The translations under genes and the position numbers were made by a program. From Paenibacillus thalictri (GTDB lineage Bacteria > Bacillota > Bacilli > Paenibacillales > NBRC-103111), in the NCBI RefSeq assembly GCF_004307995.1, contig NZ_SIRE01000002.1, positions 248,001-312,000 on the forward strand: a DNA stretch of 64,000 nucleotides. The letters run 5' to 3'. This document shows, in pieces, positions 8,903-18,221 of the stretch (position 1 is its first letter; each line of letters starts with the position of its first letter). A model generated the notes under the pieces. It searched no databases. It had not been told where the DNA came from and worked only from the letters and a program-made list of their open reading frames with translations.

Positions 8903-8955
8903 TTACAAACGTTCCTTACAGTTACAATTGTAATTTGGAGTTCCCAACATGTCAA
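8903..8955 (-). promoter_or_regulatory. Sigma-A promoter with 19-bp-spaced operator half-sites upstream of the DXR-like operon
   Basis: On the reverse strand TTGACA (8955-8950), a 17-bp spacer and TACAAT (8932-8927). The perfect palindrome TTACAATTGTAA (8922-8933) overlaps the -10. A related half-site, TTACAAACGT (8903-8912), sits exactly 19 bp from TTACAATTGT (8922-8931). The spacer starts with TGTTGGGAA, close to ATCTTGGGAA in the spacer of the E1 alpha promoter. The two promoters thus look built for one regulator. Confidence 0.8.
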
Positions 8956-8964
8956 CACAAAAAA

Positions 8965-8998
8965 AAGGCTGTCGCCGGTGTACACCGATGGCAGCCTT
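8965..8998 (-). terminator. Intrinsic terminator after the zinc-ribbon gene
   Basis: AAGGCTG pairs with CAGCCTT and an inner CGGTGTACACCG palindrome; on the reverse strand a run of eight T follows. It closes the transcript of the gene at 9094-9423. Confidence 0.85.
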
Positions 8999-9093
8999 AA
9001 TATAGCAGCAAAATAGCTCTTATCAGACAACGACAAATAAACCTTCTGACTGAACCTGGCTGCTAGGAAAACGGGGCTGGTTGCGACAACGGC

Positions 9094-9423
9094 TTACATC
9101 TTATGCTCGTCGATGTATCGTTTCATGGTCCTGGCTTCTTTATACACACGGAAGGGCTTGCTTAACATCCGTATTGGCAGCGATTTCAAGAACAAAGTGA
9201 GGTCCGCTTTATACTCTTTGGACATACGTGTCGGCTTGGAAATAATCCGCTCCAATATTTCGTGATACAGCTCTTCTTTGACATTAATCGAGATGACATG
9301 CAAGTGGTGGCACGCCTGGCATTCGATTTTCGACAGCTTGTTATTGATATAAACAATCGTGTGCACGGTTTCACCGCGGCAGGGCAGACAGTAAAGCTCA
9401 GCCTCCATTTTTTTCTCTTCCAC
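9094..9423 (-). CDS. Small zinc-ribbon protein of unknown function
   Basis: A 109-residue protein with two CxxC pairs, CLPC and CQAC, about 28 residues apart, which likely bind one zinc ion in a ribbon. The C-terminal half is basic and helical. The frame extends to an ATG at 9456, but GGAGG lies seven bases before a GTG at 9423, which gives MEEKKMEAELYC; that start is preferred. A TATTATATA stretch around 9440-9452 could be its -10. Similar short proteins occur in Bacillales without known role. It is a single-gene unit with a strong terminator on its downstream side. Confidence 0.65.
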   Translation of the reverse strand: MEEKKMEAELYCLPCRGETVHTIVYINNKLSKIECQACHHLHVISINVKEELYHEILERIISKPTRMSKEYKADLTLFLKSLPIRMLSKPFRVYKEARTMKRYIDEHKM

Positions 9424-9544
9424 TTGTACTCCTCCACTCCTCAGTATATAATACATGAAAAAATGGAAAAAAACCTAACACGTATCTACTATCCCATTAT
9501 ACCAACGGATTTCAATTGCGGGTAGCTTTTTGCCATGATAAAAA

Positions 9545-9577
9545 TAAGCCAAAACAATGGAGCTTGTTTTGGCTTAT
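9545..9577 (-). terminator. Intrinsic terminator after ispG
   Basis: A 14-bp perfect stem (ATAAGCCAAAACAA / TTGTTTTGGCTTAT) sits 12 bp past the ispG stop. On the reverse strand it is followed by TTTTTATC. Confidence 0.85.
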
Positions 9578-9589
9578 ATGCATTCGGTT

Positions 9590-10687
9590 TTAGTGCTTCC
9601 TGCCGGGAATTTTGCCGGTTTCTTCGTAGACCTTTACGATATGGTCGATTTCTTTCTTGAGTTCACCGACAAGCTCCGCTTCGGGTACTTTGCGGATCAT
9701 TTCTCCATAGCGGAACAGCATTCCTTCGCCTCTTGCTCCTGCGATACCGATGTCCGCTTCCCGGGCTTCGCCCGGACCGTTGACCGCGCAGCCAAGCACA
9801 GATACCTTGATCGGCACCTTGAGTTTGGAGATATATTCTTCGATTTCATTGGCAACGGAGAACAAATCAATATCCAGACGGCCGCAAGTCGGACAAGAAA
9901 TCAAAGTAGCCGCATTCGTAATCAGACCAAACGATTTCAACAACTCACGAGCCACTTTAATTTCCTCGACAGGATCGGCGCTGAGGCTGATACGAATCGT
10001 CGAACCCAGACCCATGGACAGCAGCGTGCCCAGACCCGCCGCGCTTTTTACGGCGCCCGAGAAAGCAGTCCCCGCCTCGGTAATCCCGAGATGGAGCGGA
10101 TAACGGAATGTTTCCGCGGCTTGCTTATAGGCGGAAATCGCCATAGGCACGTCCGACGCTTTAAGCGACACAATGATATTGTGGAAATCCAGCTCTTCCA
10201 AAATCCGAATATGATACAATGCGCTTTCCACCATTGCTTCCGGCGTCGGATAGCCGTATTTCTCCAGCAAATGGCTTTCGAGCGAACCTGCATTCACACC
10301 GATACGAATCGGGATATCTCGTTCCTTGCACGCTTTGACAACAGCCTCGACCTTTTCGCGCCGGCCGATGTTGCCGGGATTTATGCGCACTTTATCTATC
10401 CCATTTTCGATAGCCGCCAAAGCAAGACGGTAGTCAAAATGGATATCGGCCACAAGGGGAATGGATATTTGCTTCTTGATGTCTTTGATCGCCGCCGCTG
10501 CTTCCTTGTTGTTGACGGTAACCCGGACGATTTGGCAACCCGCATCCTCCAGACGGTGAATCTCCTCTACAGTCGCTTTTACATCGGCAGTTTTGGTCGT
10601 ACACATGCTCTGAATAATGACATCGTTGCTGCCGCCGATGGTTAAGTTTCCTACTTTGACAGGTATCGTTTCCGACCGATGGAACAT
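9590..10687 (-). CDS. ispG: 4-hydroxy-3-methylbut-2-enyl diphosphate synthase (flavodoxin/ferredoxin)
   Basis: A 365-residue IspG (GcpE), the next-to-last enzyme of the methylerythritol phosphate pathway. It converts methylerythritol cyclodiphosphate to HMBPP using a [4Fe-4S] cluster. The N-terminal TIM barrel carries MCTTKTADV and VTVNNKEAA; the C-terminal cluster ligands are in SCPTCGR and [10 protein letters not shown]. Length is normal for the bacterial family. The start ATG at 10687 follows a GGGAGAG. It lies behind clpX with a weak hairpin between and ends in a strong terminator. It is notable that a DXR-like gene lies 740 bp downstream on the same strand. Confidence 0.95.
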   Translation of the reverse strand: MFHRSETIPVKVGNLTIGGSNDVIIQSMCTTKTADVKATVEEIHRLEDAGCQIVRVTVNNKEAAAAIKDIKKQISIPLVADIHFDYRLALAAIENGIDKVRINPGNIGRREKVEAVVKACKERDIPIRIGVNAGSLESHLLEKYGYPTPEAMVESALYHIRILEELDFHNIIVSLKASDVPMAISAYKQAAETFRYPLHLGITEAGTAFSGAVKSAAGLGTLLSMGLGSTIRISLSADPVEEIKVARELLKSFGLITNAATLISCPTCGRLDIDLFSVANEIEEYISKLKVPIKVSVLGCAVNGPGEAREADIGIAGARGEGMLFRYGEMIRKVPEAELVGELKKEIDHIVKVYEETGKIPGRKH

Positions 10688-10719
10688 ATAATTGCTCTCT
10701 CTCCCATGACACCAAACAT

Positions 10720-10760
10720 CCTCCGCTCCCCATGCGGCATGCCGACGTAAGAAGCGGAGG
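10720..10760 (-). terminator. Hairpin between clpX and ispG
   Basis: CCTCCGCT pairs with AGCGGAGG around a 25-nt loop. The following tract on the reverse strand (ATGTTTGG) is only weakly T-rich, so this may be an inefficient terminator or processing site. Confidence 0.4.
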
Positions 10761-10797
10761 TTGTTATGTTCAGTGATATATATTTAGCGAGGAAAAA

Positions 10798-12060
10798 TTA
10801 CGCACTTTCCTCTTTTTTCTTCGACGTCTGTCCTTCCTTATGCGTCAATGTCGGAGCGATTTTGTCCGCAACAACTTCCTGCGTAATGACGCAGCTATTG
10901 ACATCCGTACGCGACGGCGCTTCAAACATCACCTCAAGCATGATGCTTTCGATGATCGCTCTCAAGCCACGCGCGCCCGTATTCCGTTTGATCGCTTCTT
11001 TAGCGATCGCATCAAGCGCATCCGGCGAGAACTCAAGCGCAACGCTATCCATGTCGAGCATCTTCTGATACTGCTTGACAAGGGCGTTCTTCGGTTCGGT
11101 GAGAATGCGGACCAATGCGGCTTCGTCGAGCGGCTCCAAGGTCGAAATAACCGGCAAACGGCCGACAAATTCAGGGATAAGCCCGAATTTGAGCAGGTCC
11201 TCCGGCAATACCAACGACAAATATTCGCCCGGTTTCAGATCGGTTTTGATGCCGTCCGTACCGAAACCAATGACCTTTTTACCGATCCGGCGTTTAATAA
11301 TTTGCTCCAATCCATCAAATGCGCCACCGCAAATGAACAGGATATTCGTTGTATCGATTTGGATGAATTCCTGATGCGGGTGCTTGCGTCCGCCTTGCGG
11401 AGGAACGGAAGCCACTGTGCCTTCCAAAATTTTAAGCAGCGCTTGCTGCACGCCTTCGCCGGAAACGTCGCGGGTAATCGACGGGTTCTCCGACTTGCGT
11501 GCCACCTTATCGATTTCGTCAATGTAAATAATGCCGCGTTCCGCTTTTTCCACATCATAATCTGCCGCTTGAATCAGCTTAAGCAGAATATTTTCCACAT
11601 CTTCGCCGACATAACCGGCTTCCGTCAGCGAAGTCGCATCGGCGATCGCAAACGGCACGTTCAAAATTTTGGCAAGCGTCTGCGCAAGCAGCGTTTTACC
11701 GCTGCCCGTAGGACCGACAAGCACGATGTTGCTCTTCTGAAGCTCAACATCCTCCAGCTTGTTCTGCGAGTTGATCCGCTTGTAATGGTTATACACCGCT
11801 ACTGCCAAAGATTTCTTAGCATGCTCTTGGCCGATGACGTATTGATCCAAAATATTGCGGATTTCCTTAGGTTTCGGAACGTCCTTCAGATCGAGCTCTT
11901 CCTCATGTCCAAGCTCCTCCTCGACAATTTCCGTGCACAGCTCGATGCACTCATCACAAATGTATACGCCTGGTCCGGCAACGAGCTTGCGAACCTGATC
12001 CTGCGATTTGCCGCAGAAGGAACATTTCAATTGGCCTTTTTCATCGTTAAACTTAAACAT
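10798..12060 (-). CDS. clpX: ATP-dependent Clp protease ATP-binding subunit ClpX
   Basis: A 420-residue AAA+ unfoldase. The N-terminal C4 zinc finger is visible (CSFCGKSQ ... ICDECIELC), then Walker A GPTGSGKT near residue 118, Walker B IIYIDEID, and pore and IGF-type loops ([10 protein letters not shown]) that dock on ClpP. The ring unfolds tagged substrates and feeds them to the ClpP chamber in the cytoplasm. It starts 14 bp after clpP and is probably co-transcribed with it. Length is typical for Bacillales ClpX. Confidence 0.97.
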   Translation of the reverse strand: MFKFNDEKGQLKCSFCGKSQDQVRKLVAGPGVYICDECIELCTEIVEEELGHEEELDLKDVPKPKEIRNILDQYVIGQEHAKKSLAVAVYNHYKRINSQNKLEDVELQKSNIVLVGPTGSGKTLLAQTLAKILNVPFAIADATSLTEAGYVGEDVENILLKLIQAADYDVEKAERGIIYIDEIDKVARKSENPSITRDVSGEGVQQALLKILEGTVASVPPQGGRKHPHQEFIQIDTTNILFICGGAFDGLEQIIKRRIGKKVIGFGTDGIKTDLKPGEYLSLVLPEDLLKFGLIPEFVGRLPVISTLEPLDEAALVRILTEPKNALVKQYQKMLDMDSVALEFSPDALDAIAKEAIKRNTGARGLRAIIESIMLEVMFEAPSRTDVNSCVITQEVVADKIAPTLTHKEGQTSKKKEESA

Positions 12061-12074
12061 GGGATCACTCCTTC

Positions 12075-12665
12075 TTAAGTCAACTCGTTGCGGGTAATCA
12101 CCGCGTCAATCAGGCCGTACTCCTTGGCCTCTTCCGCGCTCATAAAGTTATCGCGGTCGGTATCCCGTTCGATTTTTTCCAGCGGTTGGCCGGTACGTTC
12201 GACATAGATTTGATTCAGCTTATTTTTGGTCTTAACAATCCAGTCCGCATGGATTTTGATGTCGGTGGCTTGGCCTCTGACACCACCCAGCGGTTGATGA
12301 ATCATAACTTCGCTGTTAGGAAGGGCAAAACGTTTCCCCTTCGCTCCTGCAGTGAGCAATAAGGACCCCATGCTCGCAGCCATACCGACGCAAATCGTCG
12401 ATACATCCGGCTTAATAAACTGCATCGTGTCAAAAATCCCCATGCCGGCTGTAACCGAGCCGCCCGGCGAGTTGATGTACAGATGTATATCTTTCTCCGA
12501 ATCCTGTGCGGATAAGAAGAGAAGCTGCGCAATAACCAGGTTGGCAACATCGTCATCGATGGCACTCCCGATAAAGATGATTCGATCCTTCAAGAGCCGC
12601 GAATAGATGTCGTAAGATCGCTCTCCTCGGCCTTCCTGCTCGACTACCATTGGTATCAGACTCAT
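12075..12665 (-). CDS. clpP: ATP-dependent Clp protease proteolytic subunit ClpP
   Basis: 196 residues from the ATG at 12665, which has AAAGGGG nine bases upstream; the longer TTG start at 12674 sits too close to that site. Serine protease of the ClpP family: the catalytic Ser is in GMAASMGS (about residue 96), His in MIHQPLGG (about 121) and Asp in ERDTDRDNF (about 170). It forms the double heptamer used by ClpX and other Clp ATPases. In Bacillus subtilis clpP is not next to clpX, whereas here it stands between tig and clpX as in many proteobacteria. A sigma-A-like promoter lies upstream; no clear CtsR box was found. Confidence 0.97.
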   Translation of the reverse strand: MSLIPMVVEQEGRGERSYDIYSRLLKDRIIFIGSAIDDDVANLVIAQLLFLSAQDSEKDIHLYINSPGGSVTAGMGIFDTMQFIKPDVSTICVGMAASMGSLLLTAGAKGKRFALPNSEVMIHQPLGGVRGQATDIKIHADWIVKTKNKLNQIYVERTGQPLEKIERDTDRDNFMSAEEAKEYGLIDAVITRNELT

Positions 12666-12717
12666 TGTTTCCAACCCCTTTGCGATAAAATTGAGATACC
12701 TTTACGGCATCATTTTT

Positions 12718-12746
12718 ATTGTAGCATGTTTAACCTCTATTGTCAT
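12718..12746 (-). promoter_or_regulatory. Probable sigma-A promoter of clpP
   Basis: On the reverse strand ATGACA (12746-12741), a 17-bp spacer and TACAAT (12723-12718), about 50 bp before the clpP start codon. Confidence 0.55.
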
Positions 12747-12852
12747 TTCGGTCAAGCGTATGTATGTACGACCTGTAAATCATAGCATTTACAGGAATTC
12801 CGCGGTCAACGCACGGATATGGACACCGAGCCCTTATTAAAGGGTAAAACAA

Positions 12853-12878
12853 AGGCACGCCGAACATGCCACGTGCCT
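12853..12878 (-). terminator. Intrinsic terminator after tig
   Basis: AGGCACG pairs with CGTGCCT, followed on the reverse strand by TTGTTTTA. It lies 23 bp beyond the tig stop and separates tig from the clpP promoter. Confidence 0.8.
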
Positions 12879-12900
12879 GTAGATGTTTTTTTAAGATGTG

Positions 12901-14205
12901 TTAAGCTACGGTTGCAACTTTCTTGCTGTTGTCAACAAGGAATTGAGTTGCTTTTCTTGTAACCAGATCAACTCTGAGGCTTTCCAGGTTGCCGTTAGCT
13001 GCAAGAATGCGCTCCAATTCTTCAGCGGAACGGTTGTATGCCGGCGCCATAGCTTCAAGCTCCGACTTAAGCTCTTCGTCAGAAACTTCGATATTCTCGG
13101 CTTTTGCCACCGCTTCAAGAACCAGGTTGTTGCGAACGCGTTTCTCAGCGTCTTCACGCCAGCCCGCTTTCAAAACGTCAGCTGTTTGACCCGTGAATTG
13201 ATAGTACATGTCAAGGCTGAGGCCTTGCATACGCAAGCGGTTCTCATATTCCTTCAGCATTTGATCGGCTTCATCTTCGATCATGACCGGAGGAATTTCA
13301 ATGGTTGCAGCCGCGGATACTTTCTCCAATACAGCGCTTTGCAGCTTGCCTTGCGCTTCGGAATTTTTACGTTCCTGAAGTTTGCTTTCAAGATCTTTCT
13401 TGAATTCTTCCAGCGTTTCGAATTCACTGACGTCCATCGCAAACTCGTCGTCCAGGGCAGGCAGATTTTTACGTTTGATGTCATGCAAAGTAACTTTGAA
13501 CACAGCAGCTTTGCCTTTCAAATTCTCGGCATGGTACTCTTCCGGGAAAGTGACGTTAACGTCTTTTTGCTCGCCTTTTTTCAAACCGACAACTTGCTCT
13601 TCAAAGCCTGGAATAAACGAACCGGAACCCAGTTCCAGGGAATACTTCTCGGCAGTACCGCCTTCAAACGCTTCGCCGTCGACGAAACCTTCGAAATCGA
13701 TGGATACCACGTCGCCGTTTTGCGCAGCTTCGTCGCCTTCCACAGGAATCAATTCGGCATGACGCTGCTGCAGACGGGAAAGTTCCTCGTCGATTTCTTC
13801 GGCCGTTACTTTGGCTTCCTCTTCAGCAACTTCAATGCCTTTATATTCACCAAGCTCAACTTCCGGCTTAACGGTTACTTTAGCTTTGAATTTCAGCGTC
13901 TGGCCTTTAGCGAATTGCTCTACGTCCACTTCCGGACGATCAACCGGGAAGATCCCTGCTTCGTTCACAGCTTCGATATAAGACTCAGGAACGATGATGT
14001 CAAGCGCTTCTTGATACAAACTTTCCACACCAAATCTTGCTTCAAAAATTGCCCGAGGCACTTTGCCTTTGCGGAAACCCGGTACGTTCACCTTTGCGGA
14101 TACTTTCTTAAAGGCTTTGTCCAGGGCAGTGGCCACTTGTTCCGCTTCTACCTCAATATCAAGAACGCCAACGTTCTTCTCTATCTTTTCCCAGCTTGCT
14201 TTCAT
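12901..14205 (-). CDS. tig: Trigger factor, ribosome-associated chaperone/prolyl isomerase
   Basis: A 434-residue trigger factor of normal length. The N-terminal ribosome-binding domain includes the signature GFRKGKVPR (about residues 43-51), the FKBP-like PPIase domain begins near VSIDFEGFVDGEAFEGG (about 165-185), and the helical C-terminal arms follow. It binds ribosomal protein L23 at the exit tunnel and shields nascent chains. The position next to the Clp genes and downstream of a TPR-like gene matches the ysoA-tig-clpX order of Bacillus. Confidence 0.97.
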   Translation of the reverse strand: MKASWEKIEKNVGVLDIEVEAEQVATALDKAFKKVSAKVNVPGFRKGKVPRAIFEARFGVESLYQEALDIIVPESYIEAVNEAGIFPVDRPEVDVEQFAKGQTLKFKAKVTVKPEVELGEYKGIEVAEEEAKVTAEEIDEELSRLQQRHAELIPVEGDEAAQNGDVVSIDFEGFVDGEAFEGGTAEKYSLELGSGSFIPGFEEQVVGLKKGEQKDVNVTFPEEYHAENLKGKAAVFKVTLHDIKRKNLPALDDEFAMDVSEFETLEEFKKDLESKLQERKNSEAQGKLQSAVLEKVSAAATIEIPPVMIEDEADQMLKEYENRLRMQGLSLDMYYQFTGQTADVLKAGWREDAEKRVRNNLVLEAVAKAENIEVSDEELKSELEAMAPAYNRSAEELERILAANGNLESLRVDLVTRKATQFLVDNSKKVATVA

Positions 14206-14374
14206 TTTATGCTTTCCCCTCCAAAAATTGTCCGTAACTTTTTCACGTTCAGGCAGCCGGATTATTATTAAGGTTGTCCAGATGCCAATATAACCATTCC
14301 ATTATAACATAAAAGATTTCGTTTTCAAGCTAGTAGTCAACCTGACGGTACGTGGTCCCGTATTCTTAACGCAA

Positions 14375-15283
14375 TTACATGCCCGCAGGTCCAATCAATC
14401 GCATATACTGCTTCATTACCCGGTAGGTCTGCTCCCAATAAAAAGCCATGTCGCTTGTTATCCCGTAAAGCTCGAGAATCTCCTCTTTGCTGCCGCTCGC
14501 CGTCATCGCCTCCTGCAGCGTTAGATGAAGCGCCGCAGCCCAAATATCCGCCATCTCGGGCTCATGTTTCAATAATTGCCGATAGATGGATGTCCCATAC
14601 GCAAAAGCTAAAAACTCATGCCACGTTTCTTCGGCAAAATAAACCAAAGTGGGTTGAGTCACTTCGCTTATTTTCTGGATCCGCTGCACAATTTCGAGCG
14701 TTTGCGACGGAAATTCGTCAATATTCGCGGGTGTCTCGGCAATTTCGAGCACGACGGTTTCGTTCCATTTCTCCAGCTCGATCGGGCCGCTGACACCTCG
14801 CCTTTTCAACACCTGTAGCCCTTTAAATTGAATGGCCGGGTGCATCTCCTCCGTTGTCAGCCAGCGGATGATGACATCGTCAATCCGCGGATGATTCAGA
14901 TAAACGAGCTGTTCCAGCGCCATGACCTGCTTATCCGGGGAATCCGACCGTTCCAGCGAAAGCAGCAGTTTTTCCGCGTACAAGCCGTCCGTCTCCGTTT
15001 TTTGCTGCACCGACAAATGTAGCAGATCCGACTCGCTAAGCTCCGGCTCATCTTGCTCTTCCTGATCGTATGCCCCTTCCGGATGCACCATTTCCAGCCA
15101 ATTCAGCAAAGCGAGCCATTCCTGCGACGTCTCTGAACTGCCGCTTTGACATTGCAGCAAAAACCGGAGCACCCGCATCGCTTCGCGATATTTCTCGGCC
15201 TCCAGCAGCCGCGTAATTTCCACTTGGTAATATTCGATCGTTTTCGGAAACAAAATGATCTTGTCGTTCTGCGTTTCGCCCAT
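14375..15283 (-). CDS. Helical-repeat (TPR/HEAT-like) protein upstream of tig, YsoA-like by position
   Basis: 302 residues from the ATG at 15283, which follows GGAGGTGGAAC; the track-length frame to 15325 has no better site. The sequence is acidic and alpha-helical with repeated Leu/Ala-rich helices, for example ITRLLEAEKYREAMRVLRFLL, and one long acidic linker (residues 70-90). There is no signal peptide or membrane segment. In Bacillus subtilis the gene in front of tig is ysoA, a TPR protein of unknown role. Family assignment here is by position and helical pattern only; function is unknown. Confidence 0.6.
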   Translation of the reverse strand: MGETQNDKIILFPKTIEYYQVEITRLLEAEKYREAMRVLRFLLQCQSGSSETSQEWLALLNWLEMVHPEGAYDQEEQDEPELSESDLLHLSVQQKTETDGLYAEKLLLSLERSDSPDKQVMALEQLVYLNHPRIDDVIIRWLTTEEMHPAIQFKGLQVLKRRGVSGPIELEKWNETVVLEIAETPANIDEFPSQTLEIVQRIQKISEVTQPTLVYFAEETWHEFLAFAYGTSIYRQLLKHEPEMADIWAAALHLTLQEAMTASGSKEEILELYGITSDMAFYWEQTYRVMKQYMRLIGPAGM

Positions 15284-15354
15284 GTTCCACCTCCTCCTCT
15301 TAAAGGCAGCAAAGCTTTGAAGCAAGTGTACCCGAATCTGCCATGGAAATCAAA

Positions 15355-15382
15355 GGGACCCCCGTATATTCTAGGAGGTCCC
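15355..15382 (-). terminator. Intrinsic terminator after the 116-aa hypothetical gene
   Basis: A 9-bp stem with one G-T pair (GGGACCTCC / GGGGGTCCC on the reverse strand), followed by TTTGATTT. Confidence 0.75.
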
Positions 15383-15399
15383 TGCTTTTGACACCCAAA

Positions 15400-15750
15400 C
15401 TATTTGGTAATTTTCATAGCCGCTTGAATCAGCTTCGCTCTTGTTTGCGGATCACGATGAATATTCGCATACATCGTATCGATCACTTCTTTATTGTTGA
15501 CATAATCCGATTGATCCTTAATCATTTCATGCGACCACTCAATCAGAGCGTTTTCCGCCGCGCTGAGTTCGTTCAGAGCCGTATGCAGACCGGTTTGCTC
15601 AAGCAGCTCTTCGACCTTCTCCTGCGTCGGCGTCCCAAGCAGCTTTACGGTAGCAAGCTTTTTCTCGAAATCCTTATTGCTTTTATCAAAGCGATCCTTG
15701 GCCAGTTTATAGTCGTTTTGTTGTTTGGAGAATAAGATAAATTTAGGCAT
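15400..15750 (-). CDS. Hypothetical helical cytoplasmic protein
   Basis: 116 residues from the ATG at 15750, with AAGGTGG eight bases upstream; the longer frame starts at a GTG inside that site. The protein is lysine-rich and almost all helical (SKQQNDYKLAKDRFDKSN, then a long amphipathic stretch), without cysteine, signal or membrane segment. It is not recognised. It shares its orientation with the following small membrane protein 24 bp upstream, so the two may form one transcript. Confidence 0.6.
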   Translation of the reverse strand: MPKFILFSKQQNDYKLAKDRFDKSNKDFEKKLATVKLLGTPTQEKVEELLEQTGLHTALNELSAAENALIEWSHEMIKDQSDYVNNKEVIDTMYANIHRDPQTRAKLIQAAMKITK

Positions 15751-15774
15751 GTTATCGACCACCTTATGACGAGT

Positions 15775-16074
15775 TTATATTTGCTCTGCCAGCCAAAGTA
15801 AATGCAGAGCCAGCGCTCCTGCGTAGACGAGGCAGGCCAGTTGGTAAAACGGCTTGACTACGCGTGACTGCGCCACTTTGGGGACAACCCAAAGCACCGC
15901 AACAGACAGCGATAGCTTGACCAGATAAAACCAGTGGATGCCGCTGTGATACAGCATATTCATCAGCGGGTTCAGTTCGGTGACCAGTTGCAGCCGCAAG
16001 CCCGCATCGGTTAGCACGGTATCCGCCGCATTCGCCGCAAACAGGAACACCATGGCGTAACGTAGATCGCGCAT
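15775..16074 (-). CDS. Small membrane protein, DUF5658-like
   Basis: 99 residues with three membrane segments (about residues 5-20, 45-65 and 75-95). The stretch ADTVLTDAGLRLQLVTELNPLM fits the D-x(4)-T-x-x-G ... E-x-NP pattern of the DUF5658 family. Function is unknown. It is divergent from asnO; the 221-bp gap between them holds no riboswitch that I can recognise. Confidence 0.55.
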   Translation of the reverse strand: MRDLRYAMVFLFAANAADTVLTDAGLRLQLVTELNPLMNMLYHSGIHWFYLVKLSLSVAVLWVVPKVAQSRVVKPFYQLACLVYAGALALHLLWLAEQI

Positions 16075-16295
16075 GAAGCCATTCCCTCTTTAAATTACCG
16101 TCTTAAAAGTTAGAATGGTATAATTCGCCGATTTCTATACACCGTAACCGTAGTTTATAGGGAAAACCAGGTTTTGTCTATCCCTTCCTTAAGCGGGACA
16201 GACATTTTATCATCTTTGCACGCATAACCTTAATCATCGTATCAAGGTTTTGCGGGTGCGTGCTGCTCTTACCCCTTCAAGAAAGGATGAAGATT

Positions 16296-18140
16296 ATGTG
16301 CGGGATAACCGGATGGATTGATTGGCACAAAGATTTAACACGTTTTCCGTCCGTCTTGGAAAATATGACATGCACCTTAGCCCAGCGCGGACCCGATGCT
16401 TCCGGCACCTGGATAACGCAGCACTGCGCTTTGGGCCATCGGCGCCTGAGCGTGATGGATCCGGCGAACGGCGCGCAGCCGATGATCCGCAAGCAAGGAG
16501 ACACCACATTTACTATTGTATACAACGGCGAAATATACAACGCACTGGAGCTGCGCAAGGAACTGGAGCTGCGCGGGCGCGTATTCACCACGACCTGCGA
16601 CACCGAGGTGCTGCTCACGGCATATATGGAATGGGGCCGTGCCTGCGTCGAGCGGTTAAACGGCATCTTCGCATTTGGCATCTGGAACTCGGAGGAGCAA
16701 TCGCTGTTCCTCGTCCGGGACCGCCTGGGAGTCAAGCCGCTTTTTTATACGTATTCGGAAGGCCGGCTTATTTTCGGGTCGGAGCCCAAATCGATCCTCG
16801 CCCATCCCGACGTTCAGCCGCAAATCAGCGGCGAGGGACTTGCCGAGATTTTCGCCGTAGGCCCTGCGAGAACGCCCGGACATGGCGTCTACCGCAACTT
16901 AAACGAGCTGAAGCCCGGCCACTGCGCTTTGATGGACCGCAACGGCTTTAACATCCGCGCTTATTGGAAGCTGGAAAGCAAGGAACATACGGACGACCTT
17001 GAAACGACCGCCCAAAAGGTTCGCGAGTTATTGATCGATACGGTAAGACGGCAGCTGATCTCCGACGTGCCGATCTGCACCCTCTTATCGGGCGGGCTGG
17101 ATTCCAGCGCGCTGACCGCTATCGCCGCAAGTTATTATCAAGAAACCGGGCAAGGCCCGCTTCATACCCATTCCGTCGATTATGTCGACAACGACAAGCA
17201 TTTTAAGGAAAACGCCTTTCAGCCCAACTCCGACGCTCCGTGGATCAAACGTATGACCGAGCATCTCGGCACGGTGCACCACTATAGCTTTTTTGATACT
17301 CCCGAGCTTGTCGATTCCTTGAAGCCTGCCACGCTTGCGCGGGATTTGCCCGGCATGGCCGACGTCGACGGATCGCTTTATTTGTTTTGCCGCGAAATTA
17401 AGAAGAAAGCGACTGTGGCGATCTCGGGCGAAGCGGCCGACGAAGTGTTCGGCGGTTATCCGTGGTTTCACCGGGAGGATGCGCTGAACGCAGGTACGTT
17501 CCCCTGGTCGCTTTTCCTAAAGGACCGGGTTAGTCTGCTGTCCCCGGAGCTTGCGGACTGGGTGAAGCCGGAGCAATATGTACAGGACCGGTACCAGCAA
17601 GCGCTGAACGAAGTCCCCCGACTGGCCGGCGAAAACGCGCAGCAAAACCGGATGCGGGAAATGTCCTACCTAAACATCACCCGTTTCATGCCAACGCTGC
17701 TGGACCGCAAGGACCGGATGAGCATGGCGGTTGGTCTGGAAGTGCGCGTCCCCTTCTGCGACCATCGTTTGGTCGAATATGTATGGAACATCCCGTGGGA
17801 GATGAAGACGGCGGGCGACAGGGAGAAGGGCATTTTGCGGCGCGCCTTAAAAGGCTTGCTGCCGGAAGACGTCTTGACCCGCAAAAAAAGCCCATATCCG
17901 AAAACCCACAATCCCGAATATACGGCAGCGGTAAAAAAGCAAGTGCTGGACATCTTGGACGATTCGTCGTCGCCGCTCCTGCAGTTCATCAAAGTCGATA
18001 AAATCCGCGAGCTCGCAAGCGAAGATAACAATCAGTTCAACTTGCCGTGGTTCGGCCAGTTGATGACAGGCCCGCAAATGTTCGCTTATTTGTACCAAGT
18101 CGATACATGGCTGCGGACTTACAAGGTTGCCATTCGCTAA
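16296..18140 (+). CDS. asnO: Asparagine synthetase (glutamine-hydrolysing), AsnO type
   Basis: 614 residues from the ATG at 16296 (GAAAGGATG upstream), giving MCGITGW; after Met removal the exposed Cys is the glutaminase nucleophile. An upstream start at 16260 would bury that Cys and is rejected. The N-terminal class II glutaminase domain spans about 1-200 (RGPDASG, YNGEIYN); the C-terminal synthetase has the ATP motif LSGGLDSSA near 250. Length and sequence closely follow Bacillus subtilis AsnO (YisO), the asparagine synthetase linked to sporulation. It forms Asn from Asp, Gln and ATP. It is monocistronic, and no T-box is visible in its leader. Confidence 0.93.
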   Translation: MCGITGWIDWHKDLTRFPSVLENMTCTLAQRGPDASGTWITQHCALGHRRLSVMDPANGAQPMIRKQGDTTFTIVYNGEIYNALELRKELELRGRVFTTTCDTEVLLTAYMEWGRACVERLNGIFAFGIWNSEEQSLFLVRDRLGVKPLFYTYSEGRLIFGSEPKSILAHPDVQPQISGEGLAEIFAVGPARTPGHGVYRNLNELKPGHCALMDRNGFNIRAYWKLESKEHTDDLETTAQKVRELLIDTVRRQLISDVPICTLLSGGLDSSALTAIAASYYQETGQGPLHTHSVDYVDNDKHFKENAFQPNSDAPWIKRMTEHLGTVHHYSFFDTPELVDSLKPATLARDLPGMADVDGSLYLFCREIKKKATVAISGEAADEVFGGYPWFHREDALNAGTFPWSLFLKDRVSLLSPELADWVKPEQYVQDRYQQALNEVPRLAGENAQQNRMREMSYLNITRFMPTLLDRKDRMSMAVGLEVRVPFCDHRLVEYVWNIPWEMKTAGDREKGILRRALKGLLPEDVLTRKKSPYPKTHNPEYTAAVKKQVLDILDDSSSPLLQFIKVDKIRELASEDNNQFNLPWFGQLMTGPQMFAYLYQVDTWLRTYKVAIR

Positions 18141-18221
18141 TCGGATAAAAGAAACCGGCCCGAATTCCGCGGAAGCTGCCAAGCTGCGGAATCCGGGCTT
18201 TGCTATGGTTGGTTTTATGCA

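Noticed and set aside
12741-12760. CtsR operator before clpP
   Set aside because: Only one half (GGTCAAG) is present, without the tandem repeat required for a CtsR box.
16075-16295. T-box riboswitch in front of the asparagine synthetase gene
   Set aside because: No T-box sequence or terminator/antiterminator pair could be found in the 221-bp gap.
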